Part shown: one piece after another, positions 17,917-26,255 of the stretch
Numbering within the stretch: position 1 is the first letter of the stretch
Layout: every line of letters starts with the position of its first letter
DNA from: SABY01 sp964593705
Lineage (GTDB): Bacteria > Bacteroidota > Bacteroidia > Bacteroidales > 4484-276
Assembly (NCBI GenBank): GCA_964593705.1
Contig: CAZQIV010000020.1
Coordinates: 1-64,000 of the forward strand
Direction of reading: 5' to 3'
DNA length: 64,000 nucleotides
The notes under the pieces: generated by a model
Databases searched by the model: none
The model's input: the letters and a program-made list of their open reading frames with translations, nothing else
Told to the model about the DNA's origin: nothing
Position numbers and translations under genes: made by a program

Positions 17917-18484
17917 GTTGTTCTTCAGCTTTTTCAAGATAACGTTTTAAATCATCGTACATTCTCTTGCGAATCCTGTACAATTTTACTTTCACATTCG
18001 ACTGCGAATATCCGGTAATTTCGGAAATGTCCTCAATCGACTTTTCATTTTTATAAAACAAAGTTAACAACAAATTCTCTTCCTTGGGTAGCTTTTCCAT
18101 CACTTTGTTTACGGCTGTGATTTGTTCTTCGCGGCCCAGCTCATTCACCGATTTGCCAATGGCGTCGGTGGTGTAGTTGTCGATCATCTCATCGTCGATG
18201 GCCGAGAATACGGGTTTTTTGCGCCGGCTTTGCGAGATGGCCGTGTTATAGGCAATCCTGTAAAGCCAGGTCGAAAATTTGGCATCACCTTTAAAAGAAC
18301 TCAACGCCTTGAAGGCTTTCAGAAAAACATCCTGGGCCACTTCTTCGGCTTCTTCGCGGTGGCGCAGTATTTTCACTGCAATGGTAAACACCATTTCTTT
18401 GTGTTTATCCACCAGCGCCGAGTACGCCGATTGGTCGCCGCCAAGTACCTGCCCAATGTAAAAACTGTCGTCCCTGAATGTCAT
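17909..18484 (-). CDS. ECF-type RNA polymerase sigma factor
   Basis: A 191-residue extracytoplasmic-function sigma factor. Sigma region 2 is residues about 20-85 (YSALVDKHKEMVFTIAVKIL; EVAQDVFLKAFKAL; FKGDAKFSTWLYRIAYNTAI). Region 4 is about 130-180 (LPKEENLLLTLFYKNEKSIEDI; TGYSQSNVKVKLYRIRKRM). It is translationally coupled to the following small membrane protein, its likely anti-sigma factor. The regulon and signal are not evident from this window. Confidence 0.95.
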   Translation of the reverse strand: MTFRDDSFYIGQVLGGDQSAYSALVDKHKEMVFTIAVKILRHREEAEEVAQDVFLKAFKALSSFKGDAKFSTWLYRIAYNTAISQSRRKKPVFSAIDDEMIDNYTTDAIGKSVNELGREEQITAVNKVMEKLPKEENLLLTLFYKNEKSIEDISEITGYSQSNVKVKLYRIRKRMYDDLKRYLEKAEEQHG

Positions 18485-18739
18485 CTGCCTGTTTTGACGC
18501 TTATGATAAAGTATGGTTACAAATATCCATAAAAATCAGGTAAAATTCATTACAGAGGGGAAAAGAACAAGAAAGGAGGATATTTTATCTTTCAGTTCGG
18601 GTTTTAAGAAATCTTATGTGGTTACAGAAAAAATATTATAACAAAGCATTGTTGTCCGTAAAAATCTACAGATTAGAAATAGATTCTTCGCTGTACTTTG
18701 TTGCGCTACCAATGATAGGTGTTTAAGCTTTTAGGGAGG

Positions 18740-18770
18740 GGGTGGTTGGCAGCAAAGCTGCCAACCACCC
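18740..18770. repeat. Perfect 14-bp hairpin
   Basis: GGGTGGTTGGCAGC and GCTGCCAACCACCC pair perfectly around AAA. It is close in design to the larger GGGGTGG...CCACCCC hairpins at 19688, 25860 and 44699. At 18799-18824 follows GTCATTCTGAGCGCAGCG, a dispersed-repeat word. There is no T-run, so it is not called a terminator. The rest of 18485-18936 shows no gene. Confidence 0.6.
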
Positions 18771-18936
18771 TCCTCAACCCAAAACCCACAAAGTACTTGT
18801 CATTCTGAGCGCAGCGAAGAATCTGTAATTATTAGTCGGAAAGTAGTAATAACAAAATTAAAATCAAATTATGAGTTAATCCTGATACGGTAAGATTCAA
18901 CAGTGATAACAATTGTCTTCTTTTTTATTTAAATAT

Positions 18937-19127
18937 TTATTCCTTCATCCATTTCCCGGAATTTATGATTTTACCGGCATCAAAAATCTGATAAATGTAA
19001 ATGCCAGTTTTAAGTTTTGAGGCTTGGATAATGACGGGCTTAGACCTGATGTTTTGCATCAAAATATTTTTTTTGTAACCTCACCAAAAAACCATCGTCA
19101 AAGAGGGTGAAACGAAAATTAAAATGT
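18937..19127 (-). pseudogene. Remnant of a T9SS C-terminal sorting domain
   Basis: The minus strand encodes SKPVIIQASKLKTGIYIYQIF-DAGKIINSGKWMKE and stop (18937-19080), which is the end of a type A T9SS sorting domain. A one-base shift at the A8 run (about 19069-19076) continues upstream as FNFRFTLFDDGFLVR, matching the FTLYD-x-G-xxV part of such domains. The body of the protein is gone, because the DUF6249 gene starts right behind on the other strand. It is a decayed 3' end of a secreted protein gene. Confidence 0.7.
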
Positions 19128-19155
19128 ATTGTTTAACCATAAAAACTTAGAAAAC

Positions 19156-19494
19156 ATGGTAGAAATTTTGGTTCCCCTCGGGGCATTTGCAATGGTCTAT
19201 GGAATAATATGGACGCTGGTTGACCGCAGCATCAAAGTTCAGCTTATCAAACATGGTGCGGACGCAAAAACATTAAAAATGAAAAACAATTCAAACGGTG
19301 CATTAAAGTTTGGTTTGTTGCTGGTGGGCGTGGCTGTTGGAGTACTATTGGGTAATGTAATTGCCGAAACCACGAGTATGCAGGAAGAAGTAGCATACTT
19401 CTCGATGACTTTCCTTTTGGGTGGTATAAGCTTACTGATATATCACTTTATAAGCGGAAAGCGCACCGACAACACCAATGAAGGTAATGTGTGA
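19156..19494 (+). CDS. DUF6249-like small membrane protein
   Basis: About 112 residues starting MVEILVPLGAFAMVYGIIW. Three hydrophobic segments lie at about 3-22, 55-75 and 83-105. The middle part IKVQLIKHGADAKTLKMK is typical of DUF6249 membrane proteins often found near ECF sigma/anti-sigma genes in Bacteroidota. An ATG nine codons earlier (19129) is possible, but the hydrophobic start favours 19156. Function unknown. A clear terminator follows. Confidence 0.75.
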   Translation: MVEILVPLGAFAMVYGIIWTLVDRSIKVQLIKHGADAKTLKMKNNSNGALKFGLLLVGVAVGVLLGNVIAETTSMQEEVAYFSMTFLLGGISLLIYHFISGKRTDNTNEGNV

Positions 19495-19527
19495 TTTGGA
19501 GTATTAAATTGCAAACATGATGAAAAC

Positions 19528-19556
19528 AAAAAAGAGGCCGCAAAGCCTCTTTTTTG
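19528..19556 (+). terminator. Rho-independent terminator
   Basis: AAAAAAGAGGC (19528-19538) pairs with GCCTCTTTTTT (19545-19555) around CGCAAA, leaving a T-rich tail. It ends the DUF6249 gene. Confidence 0.85.
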
Positions 19557-19560
19557 TTTT

Positions 19561-19592
19561 GGTACTACTGCGAATTTAGTGGAAAGTAAAAT
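19561..19592 (+). repeat. 32-base dispersed motif, copy 1
   Basis: The sequence starting GGTACTACTGCGAATTTAG and ending GGAAAGTAAAAT is identical, on the other strand, at 46654-46685, and degenerate at 44522-44550. Copies 1 and 3 stand next to the hairpin elements at 19614 and 44598. Confidence 0.75.
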
Positions 19593-19613
19593 ATTAATCA
19601 TGAGTAGTAAAAT

Positions 19614-19785
19614 AGATTTCTCAGTCCCCGAATGGTCGGGGCAGGCTGCAAGCTCCTTCGAAATGACAGGGCTTTAGCGGGTTTGTTGGGGTGGATGAAA
19701 GTGGGCGCGAAGCGCCCACTTTCATCCACCCCTTGCAGAGTTATAGCCTTGTCTTTTCGAACCGCCAATTGGCGGTGAGAAATCT
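19614..19785. repeat. MITE-like hairpin element A
   Basis: Bounded by AGATTTCTC (19614-19622) and its complement GAGAAATCT (19777-19785), 172 bp in total. At its centre is a perfect 21-bp stem (19688-19708 with 19712-19732, loop GAA) starting GGGGTGGATGAAAG. The left arm (CAGTCCCCGAATGG ... GGTTTGTTGGGG) is the reverse complement of the right arm of the element at 44.7 kb. It encodes no protein. Confidence 0.75.
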
Positions 19786-19867
19786 GCTTAAAGTGATAGC
19801 CATTATTTACATCCACAAAAATGGTAGTAGAACCTTTATTTTTTATCTATTACAAATAATGATTATG

Positions 19868-22800
19868 CTAGAAGTCGGATAAATTTGATTTACTTTTCTG
19901 CGGCAGGCCATCCATGTAGGTTTTCATTTTAAAATTATTGATATAGGCAAAAATCAGGATAACCACGAGAGCAGCAATGGTGTAATATACAAACATTGGG
20001 ATTGGTACCGGATCGCCGGCTGCATAAGAGTGCAAGCCTGAAAGGTAGTAGTTAACCCCAAAATAGGTCATCAATACCGAGCTGAAGCCCACCACCGCAA
20101 GGGCGTTAAAAATATACCTTCCCATTATGCCGGGAATGAAATTGAGGTGAATGATGGCAGCATATACCAAAATCGTAATCAAAGCCCAGGTTTCTTTCGG
20201 ATCCCAGCCCCAGTATCTCCCCCACGATTCGTTGGCCCACACACCCCCGAGGAAAGTCCCAATAGTGAGCATATAGAGACCAATGGTCATGGTGGCTTCG
20301 GCAGTAAAGGATATTTCGCGGATAGTAAGGTTGAAGCTTTCCAGATTCTTTTTGTTTTGGAAAATCATCAGGAAAAGGTTGAACAATCCCAATATCATCC
20401 CCATGCCCAAAAAACCATAGCTGGAAGTAATGATGGCAACGTGGATGGTAAGCCACACCGATTTGAGCACAGGAACCAGGTTGGTTACCTCGGGGTCCAT
20501 CCAGTTGAGATGAGCCACCATCAGCGTAAGCGATGCCTCCACAGTGGCTGCAGCCAAAGCAATGCTCGACCGGCGCGACAATAAAAATCCGCCAAGCATG
20601 GTAGCCCAGGCAATAAAAATCATCGACTCAAAACCATTGCTTAGCGGTGCATGTCCCGATATATACCACCGGGCCGCAATGCCAATGGTTTGGGAAACAA
20701 ATAACACCGCGATAATGCCTATGAGTACTTTCCTCGCCATGCCAATTTTGAATTTTGGGTTAACCAGGTTTCCGAAAATAAGGATCAGAAATATCAGGCC
20801 AAGCGCCCCATAATATTTGAAAAGCCTTTCAAAAATTTCAACTTTGTTGTAAAATATCTCTATGCCTTTTCTACGGTCAGAGGGCAAAATTTCGGGCGCA
20901 TATTTTTTCTGGTATAAGTCGATGGCCGTAATAAATTTGTTGGCACCACCATAATCTCCGTTTTGGGATGCACTCATCAAATTTTCGATATACATGGGTA
21001 TAACATTCTTCACAAAATTGCTGTCATCCCTCGGTATGCCTGATACTTTGTCTCCCGGTGAAAACCATTGCCCGATAGGGTCAGTTGTTTTTGGAAACAC
21101 TTGTACATAAGAGTGTGTATAAATCAAATAAAAAATATTTACCTTTTCATCGGCTTTAATAATTTCCTTGTCGTATTTGCTTTGATCGATGGATTTTTTC
21201 TGGTGGGCCTCCTTTACAGCTTGCCCCAGCAAATAGTTATTTTGCTGGCTAAAATCAAAGAAATCGCTAAACGCTGCATATTTACTGTTGATGTTGAGTT
21301 GTTTCCTTAAATCATCATTTCCTACCTTAAGCATTGGAACGGTTTGCCATGTTGCGGGGTCGGAAATAATTCCCAAAAACACCTGGTCGGAATTAAGGCC
21401 TTCGAGGGTACTCTTTCCGGTAAATTTCCTAAGAAGCCTTCCGGTAAGTGTATTCATGGGTTCGAGCCGGTCGCCGGGACCAAGCACCACCAGTTCGCCA
21501 AATTTCTTCGCGTGTTCCTTGTCGATCACATTTACACTTATCCCATTTATGTTAACTTTTTCCTGCGCCTTTAACCCTGACCATGGAATTAAGGATACCA
21601 GGATGATGATGGCCGGCAACAGCTTCATTTTTTTCATGCGTGTTTCTGTAATTTTATTCAGAATGTGCCTGAATCTGGATCTTTTCGAGAATAGAGAATA
21701 GACCATACCTATGGCCATCAAGGCATAACCAATATAACTAACAATAGTTCCAAGGCCGTCATGATTTACCGATAGCACCGTACCCTTTTCATCGGTATCG
21801 TACGAGGACTGATAAAACCTGTAGCCCTGGTAATTCAGGATGTGATTCATAAATATACGAAAGTCAAATTTTTTGCTATTATTTTTGTCGATCAGGGTTA
21901 CTTCACTGGCGAAGGATGAAGGGCTGTTTGAACCCGGGTATCTGTCCAATATAAACTCGTTGAGATGAATGTTAAAAGGTATCTTTATTGGAACAGCGCC
22001 ATAGCTCAGGGTAATTTGCTTACCGTTTACATTGACCTTATATTCTTCCCCATATACGCCCCGCGTACCCAAAACATAGGCATCAGCAGTTTTATTCCCA
22101 CTCGATAGTTTCAATAAAAGGGCATCCAAACCTGAGCCCTGCTGCCCATTCCCGCCGGAAGTTACTGGCCGCATATCTCCGCTGGGTTCAAAACTTTGCA
22201 ACACCATTCTGGTATTCCCGATGGTGTATAGCTGCATGACCTGAAAAAGGGCTTGTTTTCCGGGTTCAATAAAATCAGTTGTTTCGCCTCCCATCATCGA
22301 AATAAACAAGGTGTCGCTTGCGGTAAAGTACAGCGAATCGTTGATCACGGTCATATTGACCAGGTTCTGTTGTGTGGTTGTTGCATTCAGGCCAATGCTA
22401 TAACTTCCCAATCTTTTACTTTCGCCACCTTTCAAAATCAAAGTCTGCCTGCCAGCCTCGGTCATCATAAAAAGTGAAACAATTGGTTTACCCCCTGCAA
22501 CAGGCGACACCACCAGGCTTGCGTTTTGAACAAAACCTTCGGTTTCGATGGTAATATTTCCATCGGGAGCTTTTAGCTTAAGATCAGGGGCCTGCATTCT
22601 GTATCCGGACATCAGCATTTTTTGCTGGTCGCTAAAAACAGCAGTGCCATTATCGTAGGATGCAGTGAGGTAGGTATTGGATGATACAATTTCGCTGGAC
22701 GATTGCCCCTCGCGGATGTGCATCATACCTTCGAAACTTACAAATCGGGTAATGCCGGATCCTATTAAAATTATAATAAATGAAATGTGGAAGATGAAGA

Positions 22801-23032
22801 GTGCGTATTTTTTACGTTGCCACATTTTATTTACGATGAGGCTCCCGGCAAGGTTTATACCAAGAAGAACCATCATTACCTCGAACCATGTCGCGCTATA
22901 AATGGCTGCCTGTGCAGCAATGGTACCATAATCGTTTTCGATAAAAGTAGCCATGGCCGCCGAGATGGCAAACAATAACAGTAAAACCACCGTTAGTTGC
23001 ATCGAAAAAATTGTGTCGAATATCTTTTTCAT
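19868..23032 (-). CDS. ccsBA: Cytochrome c biogenesis protein, ResB-CcsA fusion
   Basis: A 1054-residue inner-membrane protein of system II cytochrome c maturation, which carries heme across the membrane and attaches it to apocytochromes. The N-terminal third is ResB/CcsB-like (helices at about 10-30, 45-65 and 78-95, then a large periplasmic domain). A middle periplasmic region follows after a helix near 430-480. The C-terminal part is CcsA with the heme-handling WWD motif WGRYWGWDPKETWA (about 937-950) and six or more helices. Fusion of the two subunits is common in Bacteroidota. No other cyt c genes are adjacent. Confidence 0.93.
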   Translation of the reverse strand: MKKIFDTIFSMQLTVVLLLLFAISAAMATFIENDYGTIAAQAAIYSATWFEVMMVLLGINLAGSLIVNKMWQRKKYALFIFHISFIIILIGSGITRFVSFEGMMHIREGQSSSEIVSSNTYLTASYDNGTAVFSDQQKMLMSGYRMQAPDLKLKAPDGNITIETEGFVQNASLVVSPVAGGKPIVSLFMMTEAGRQTLILKGGESKRLGSYSIGLNATTTQQNLVNMTVINDSLYFTASDTLFISMMGGETTDFIEPGKQALFQVMQLYTIGNTRMVLQSFEPSGDMRPVTSGGNGQQGSGLDALLLKLSSGNKTADAYVLGTRGVYGEEYKVNVNGKQITLSYGAVPIKIPFNIHLNEFILDRYPGSNSPSSFASEVTLIDKNNSKKFDFRIFMNHILNYQGYRFYQSSYDTDEKGTVLSVNHDGLGTIVSYIGYALMAIGMVYSLFSKRSRFRHILNKITETRMKKMKLLPAIIILVSLIPWSGLKAQEKVNINGISVNVIDKEHAKKFGELVVLGPGDRLEPMNTLTGRLLRKFTGKSTLEGLNSDQVFLGIISDPATWQTVPMLKVGNDDLRKQLNINSKYAAFSDFFDFSQQNNYLLGQAVKEAHQKKSIDQSKYDKEIIKADEKVNIFYLIYTHSYVQVFPKTTDPIGQWFSPGDKVSGIPRDDSNFVKNVIPMYIENLMSASQNGDYGGANKFITAIDLYQKKYAPEILPSDRRKGIEIFYNKVEIFERLFKYYGALGLIFLILIFGNLVNPKFKIGMARKVLIGIIAVLFVSQTIGIAARWYISGHAPLSNGFESMIFIAWATMLGGFLLSRRSSIALAAATVEASLTLMVAHLNWMDPEVTNLVPVLKSVWLTIHVAIITSSYGFLGMGMILGLFNLFLMIFQNKKNLESFNLTIREISFTAEATMTIGLYMLTIGTFLGGVWANESWGRYWGWDPKETWALITILVYAAIIHLNFIPGIMGRYIFNALAVVGFSSVLMTYFGVNYYLSGLHSYAAGDPVPIPMFVYYTIAALVVILIFAYINNFKMKTYMDGLPQKSKSNLSDF

Positions 23033-23076
23033 GAAATATGTTCAGTTTTATTTTTAATTATCAAAGATGAATTTGG

Positions 23077-23084
23077 CAAAGATA
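23077..23084 (-). promoter_or_regulatory. Candidate -7 box of ccsBA
   Basis: On the minus strand TATCTTTG matches TAnnTTTG and lies 44 bases before the ccsBA ATG. No clear -33 TTTG at 19-21 bases. Confidence 0.4.
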
Positions 23085-23215
23085 CAAATCAAACTATGAT
23101 ACGATAATTATTGTAAAAATATTATCGTACTCCAATGCTTAAATAGTTAGCTGCTAAAAGGGATAAGTAAACAATTCGCATTAATAGATACCAACCGGCA
23201 ATAAAACCAATGCCT

Positions 23216-24601
23216 TTAAATTGTTTGTTTCTCTAATAATTTATCCAATACATTTGGCAGCATAAAACATAAGTACATTGGAAGCGAAATAAGGTTATAT
23301 TGAAGTTCGGTTTGTTGATTTCCCGACCGAACCATTGCGTTAAGCTTTTCGAAATTTGGCAAATCTGTGTTAAACCGGATACCAGTTTTTAGGTTTTTTT
23401 CAAACAGGAAAACATGCAGGGATTTTAATGTCCCGCCTTTTCCAGCTTTTACTTCAATGGGAAATATTTTGTTTTTGTATTGGAAAAGATAATCCAATTC
23501 TGCATTTGAGTTCTTCTCTTCACGCGACCAATAGAAAAGCTTTGGATCGAGATAGGATTCGCCGAGTGTTAAAAGTTCTTGTCCGATAAACTGCTCAGCC
23601 AATGCTCCTTTGTTTATAGTAACCAGATTGTTAAGCTCAACAAGTTGGATGTTTCCTATGTGGTTAGCCAGCCCGATATCCATAAATAGCGGTTTAAATT
23701 TATTTGATTTTAAATGCGCTGATAAAGGAACTCGTCCGGCTTGCGTTCTGTCGATAAGGTGAATTATTCTACTAAGCGATAGTTTTTTAAATGCCGATTT
23801 AATTTCATCAGATCTGATATCTGCATTTATGTTTACAAACTTCACCCTTTTTCCAATATTATTTGCAGAATAATCCATTACATCCTGCAGGTTTTCTTGT
23901 TCTTTACGCGAACCATACTTTCCAAAATCAAATCGTAAAGTTGAAACTATACTCCCATGAACTCTGCCGGTGTCGATAAGGTTTTTCCCATTTATGTAAG
24001 TATCGACAGCTTCAGGCATTCCACCAATAAAATAATATAAACGCAAATATTCCAAAAGCTTTTTATGAATCAATTCGCTGAATGGCGTTTCGAAATCAAA
24101 ATCAATTAGATATTGTAGGAGTTTTTGCTCATCGAAAGCGCTTAAGAACTCATGAAAACTAAGTGGATACATATAGCAGAATTCAACCCTCCCCACAGGC
24201 ATCGGTTGTTTCATGCTGTTGAGCGTATGATCTAAAAGTGATCCTGCTGCAATGATGTGAAGTTCTTTGTTCTGTTCATAAAAGTATCTCAAGGCAACAA
24301 TTGCTTCCGGTGCTGATTGAATCTCATCGATAAACAATAAGGTTTTTCCCGGTGTAATGGTATGGTTAAAAAGTATCGAAAGCTCATTAATTATAGTACT
24401 TGTGTCATTTTTTCCGAAAAGCTTTCGGATCTCTTTCTGCTCTTCAAGGTTTATAATAAGGTAATTCTCAAAATTTGTTTCAGCAAAATATTTAATTGCC
24501 CAGGTTTTACCAACCTGCCTGGCACCTCTCACAATTAGAGGTTTCCTTTCAACACGCTGTTTCCAGGAAATTAACGTTGTTAAAATATTTCTTTTTATCA
24601 T
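23216..24601 (-). CDS. AAA ATPase with DUF4143 domain
   Basis: A 461-residue protein of the ATP-binding/DUF4143 family. The Walker A motif is GARQVGKTW (26-34) and Walker B is LLFIDEIQ (88-95). A sensor region IIAAGSLLD follows, and the C-terminal DUF4143 part ends with EEKNSNAELDYLFQ and IFPIEVKAGKGG, a PD-(D/E)xK-nuclease-like signature (E-x-D ... E-V-K). The cellular role of this widespread family is unresolved. It is monocistronic. Confidence 0.9.
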   Translation of the reverse strand: MIKRNILTTLISWKQRVERKPLIVRGARQVGKTWAIKYFAETNFENYLIINLEEQKEIRKLFGKNDTSTIINELSILFNHTITPGKTLLFIDEIQSAPEAIVALRYFYEQNKELHIIAAGSLLDHTLNSMKQPMPVGRVEFCYMYPLSFHEFLSAFDEQKLLQYLIDFDFETPFSELIHKKLLEYLRLYYFIGGMPEAVDTYINGKNLIDTGRVHGSIVSTLRFDFGKYGSRKEQENLQDVMDYSANNIGKRVKFVNINADIRSDEIKSAFKKLSLSRIIHLIDRTQAGRVPLSAHLKSNKFKPLFMDIGLANHIGNIQLVELNNLVTINKGALAEQFIGQELLTLGESYLDPKLFYWSREEKNSNAELDYLFQYKNKIFPIEVKAGKGGTLKSLHVFLFEKNLKTGIRFNTDLPNFEKLNAMVRSGNQQTELQYNLISLPMYLCFMLPNVLDKLLEKQTI

Positions 24602-24752
24602 AAAACACTATTGGTTTAATACAATTAATATGTAATAACACAATTCCACCCTCACCCTAAAATTTTACACATCTTTTTTTAAATATCGTAATAGTTAGAT
24701 ATGAGTTTTGATTTAGTTTTGCAGCATTATTTACTCACAAAAACTAACTACG

Positions 24753-25565
24753 ATGAAAAATGTATTTTTTAGATTGCTCATGTTAACTGCCACTATTGCC
24801 ATTTCATTATTGATGGTTCAGTGCAACAAAGCAGAAGATTTATCTGCTACCTCTGCCACCCAAACCACCTCAGCCTACAATTATGTAAGCCCCATCGAAA
24901 AAGCCATGCTTATCGAAGAAGGCACTGACGGGATTCCTGAAATCATCGAATGTATTTACACCTGCATCAATGGCCTCCCTTATGAAGACCTCTCTGAAAG
25001 CGAAATTGCAACCTTGAATTATGTCCGCGAAGAAGAACTGCTTGCCCATGATGTGTATGTAGCAATGTACGATTTGTATCATGTTCCGGTGTTCAACAAC
25101 ATTTCAAACAGCGAATTTATTCACAGCATCGCAATGCAAGCCATTATCGAAAAGTACGAACTTCCCGATCCTGCCGCTAATCATGTGGAGGGTATTTTTG
25201 AAGATGCTTCAATCCAGGAATTGTACGATGCGCTGGTAGCACAGGGTTCGGCATCATTCCAGGATGCACTTATTGTTGGCGCAACCGTTGAAGATGTGGA
25301 TATTTGGGATTTGATTGGACATATAGAAAACGATGTGGATAACGTAGATTTGACCTACGCATTAAACCAACTTTACAGAGGTTCGCGCAACCATATACGG
25401 GCTTTTACAGCTCATCTTACTTTCCAGGGGATGACATACACACCGCAGTTTATTACCCAGGAATTATACGATGAAATTATTAATTCGGGTTGGGAAGTTG
25501 GCAATGGATTTTGCGTTTGCAGTGCCGGTTGCACTGATAATTCCGAGATTTTAAGAACAGAATAG
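24753..25565 (+). CDS. DUF2202 lipoprotein, ferritin-like
   Basis: A 270-residue protein with a lipoprotein signal (ISLLMVQC, Cys about 24). Residues about 90-250 form the DUF2202 domain, with the ferritin-like helices LNYVREEELLAHDVYVAMY, SIAMQAIIEKY and LTYALNQLYRGSRNHIRAFT. The paired Glu and His residues (REEELLAHD; SRNHIRAF) suggest a metal-binding four-helix bundle. It ends in a Cys-containing tail (GFCVCSAGC). Enzymatic activity is unknown. The TAGTTTTG at 24714-24721 is a possible -7 box. A terminator follows. Confidence 0.85.
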   Translation: MKNVFFRLLMLTATIAISLLMVQCNKAEDLSATSATQTTSAYNYVSPIEKAMLIEEGTDGIPEIIECIYTCINGLPYEDLSESEIATLNYVREEELLAHDVYVAMYDLYHVPVFNNISNSEFIHSIAMQAIIEKYELPDPAANHVEGIFEDASIQELYDALVAQGSASFQDALIVGATVEDVDIWDLIGHIENDVDNVDLTYALNQLYRGSRNHIRAFTAHLTFQGMTYTPQFITQELYDEIINSGWEVGNGFCVCSAGCTDNSEILRTE

Positions 25566-25590
25566 TTCTCGAAATAAAATACTTTACATA

Positions 25591-25620
25591 GGGAAATCCA
25601 AATATGGGTTTCCCTTTTTT
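25591..25620 (+). terminator. Rho-independent terminator
   Basis: GGGAAATCC and GGGTTTCCC pair (one mismatch) around AAATAT and are followed by six T's. It ends the DUF2202 gene. Confidence 0.75.
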
Positions 25621-25805
25621 GCATCTAAAGCTTTCATTGTCGGCAAGGTAAATTTAGGGAATTTCCAGTGCACATTTGTTGAGTTCGTGTTTTTAAGGAA
25701 AAAAGGTTTTACTATCATTTTTGTGGATACAAAATCAATGTACATAAAAGAACAGATTTTTTAGTCTCGGCCAACAGGGGGATTCTCGAAATTACGTAAT
25801 GAAAT

Positions 25806-26029
25806 AGATTTCTCTGCCGCAAATGCGGCATCGAAATGACAAGGGCATAGATTATGCATGGGGTGGATAAAAGTGGGCGCGGAGCGCCTACTTTTATCCA
25901 CCCCAACAAACTCACCAATGCTCCGTCACCTCGAAGGAGTTTGCGACTGAGAGGTCTGTCCTGTAAGTTGCACTCCTTCTTTACACAAATACTTGTCATT
26001 AGTATTTGCCAACTGGCGGAGAGAAATCT
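25806..26029. repeat. MITE-like hairpin element B
   Basis: Bounded by AGATTTCTC (about 25806-25814) and GAGAAATCT (26021-26029). The central hairpin is 25860-25880 with 25884-25904 (loop GGA), starting GGGGTGGATAAAAG. Relative to element A the stem keeps pairing through a compensatory G-C to A-T change, with one G-T pair. The right arm (CCAACAAACTCACCAATGC, GTCACCTCGAAGGAG, GAGAGGTCTG) matches the right arm of element C. No gene is present in 25621-26220. Confidence 0.75.
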
Positions 26030-26220
26030 ATTAATAACATTTCATCAGAATATGAATAAATATGGTGTACTTAACAATACCTTTCCATGAAATTCTCATT
26101 AGAACCAAAAAATAGAATCCTCCGCAAATCCGCTAAAAGTCAGAAAAGTTTTGCTGGTTTCATCTGGTAAAATTTTGCATGAATCTGCGAAATCTGCGGA
26201 AAAAATAAAATCACATTAAT

Positions 26221-26228
26221 TATCTTTG
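26221..26228 (+). promoter_or_regulatory. Candidate -7 box of the RND operon
   Basis: TATCTTTG matches TAnnTTTG and lies 27 bases before the chosen ATG (26256). The longer ORF start at 26226 would fall inside it, which supports the later start. Confidence 0.5.
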
Positions 26229-26255
26229 CATATTTGCATAAAAAGTGAAAACAAC

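Noticed and set aside
18740..18770. Terminator for the sigma-factor operon
   Set aside because: The hairpin lies upstream of that minus-strand operon and has no T-tract.
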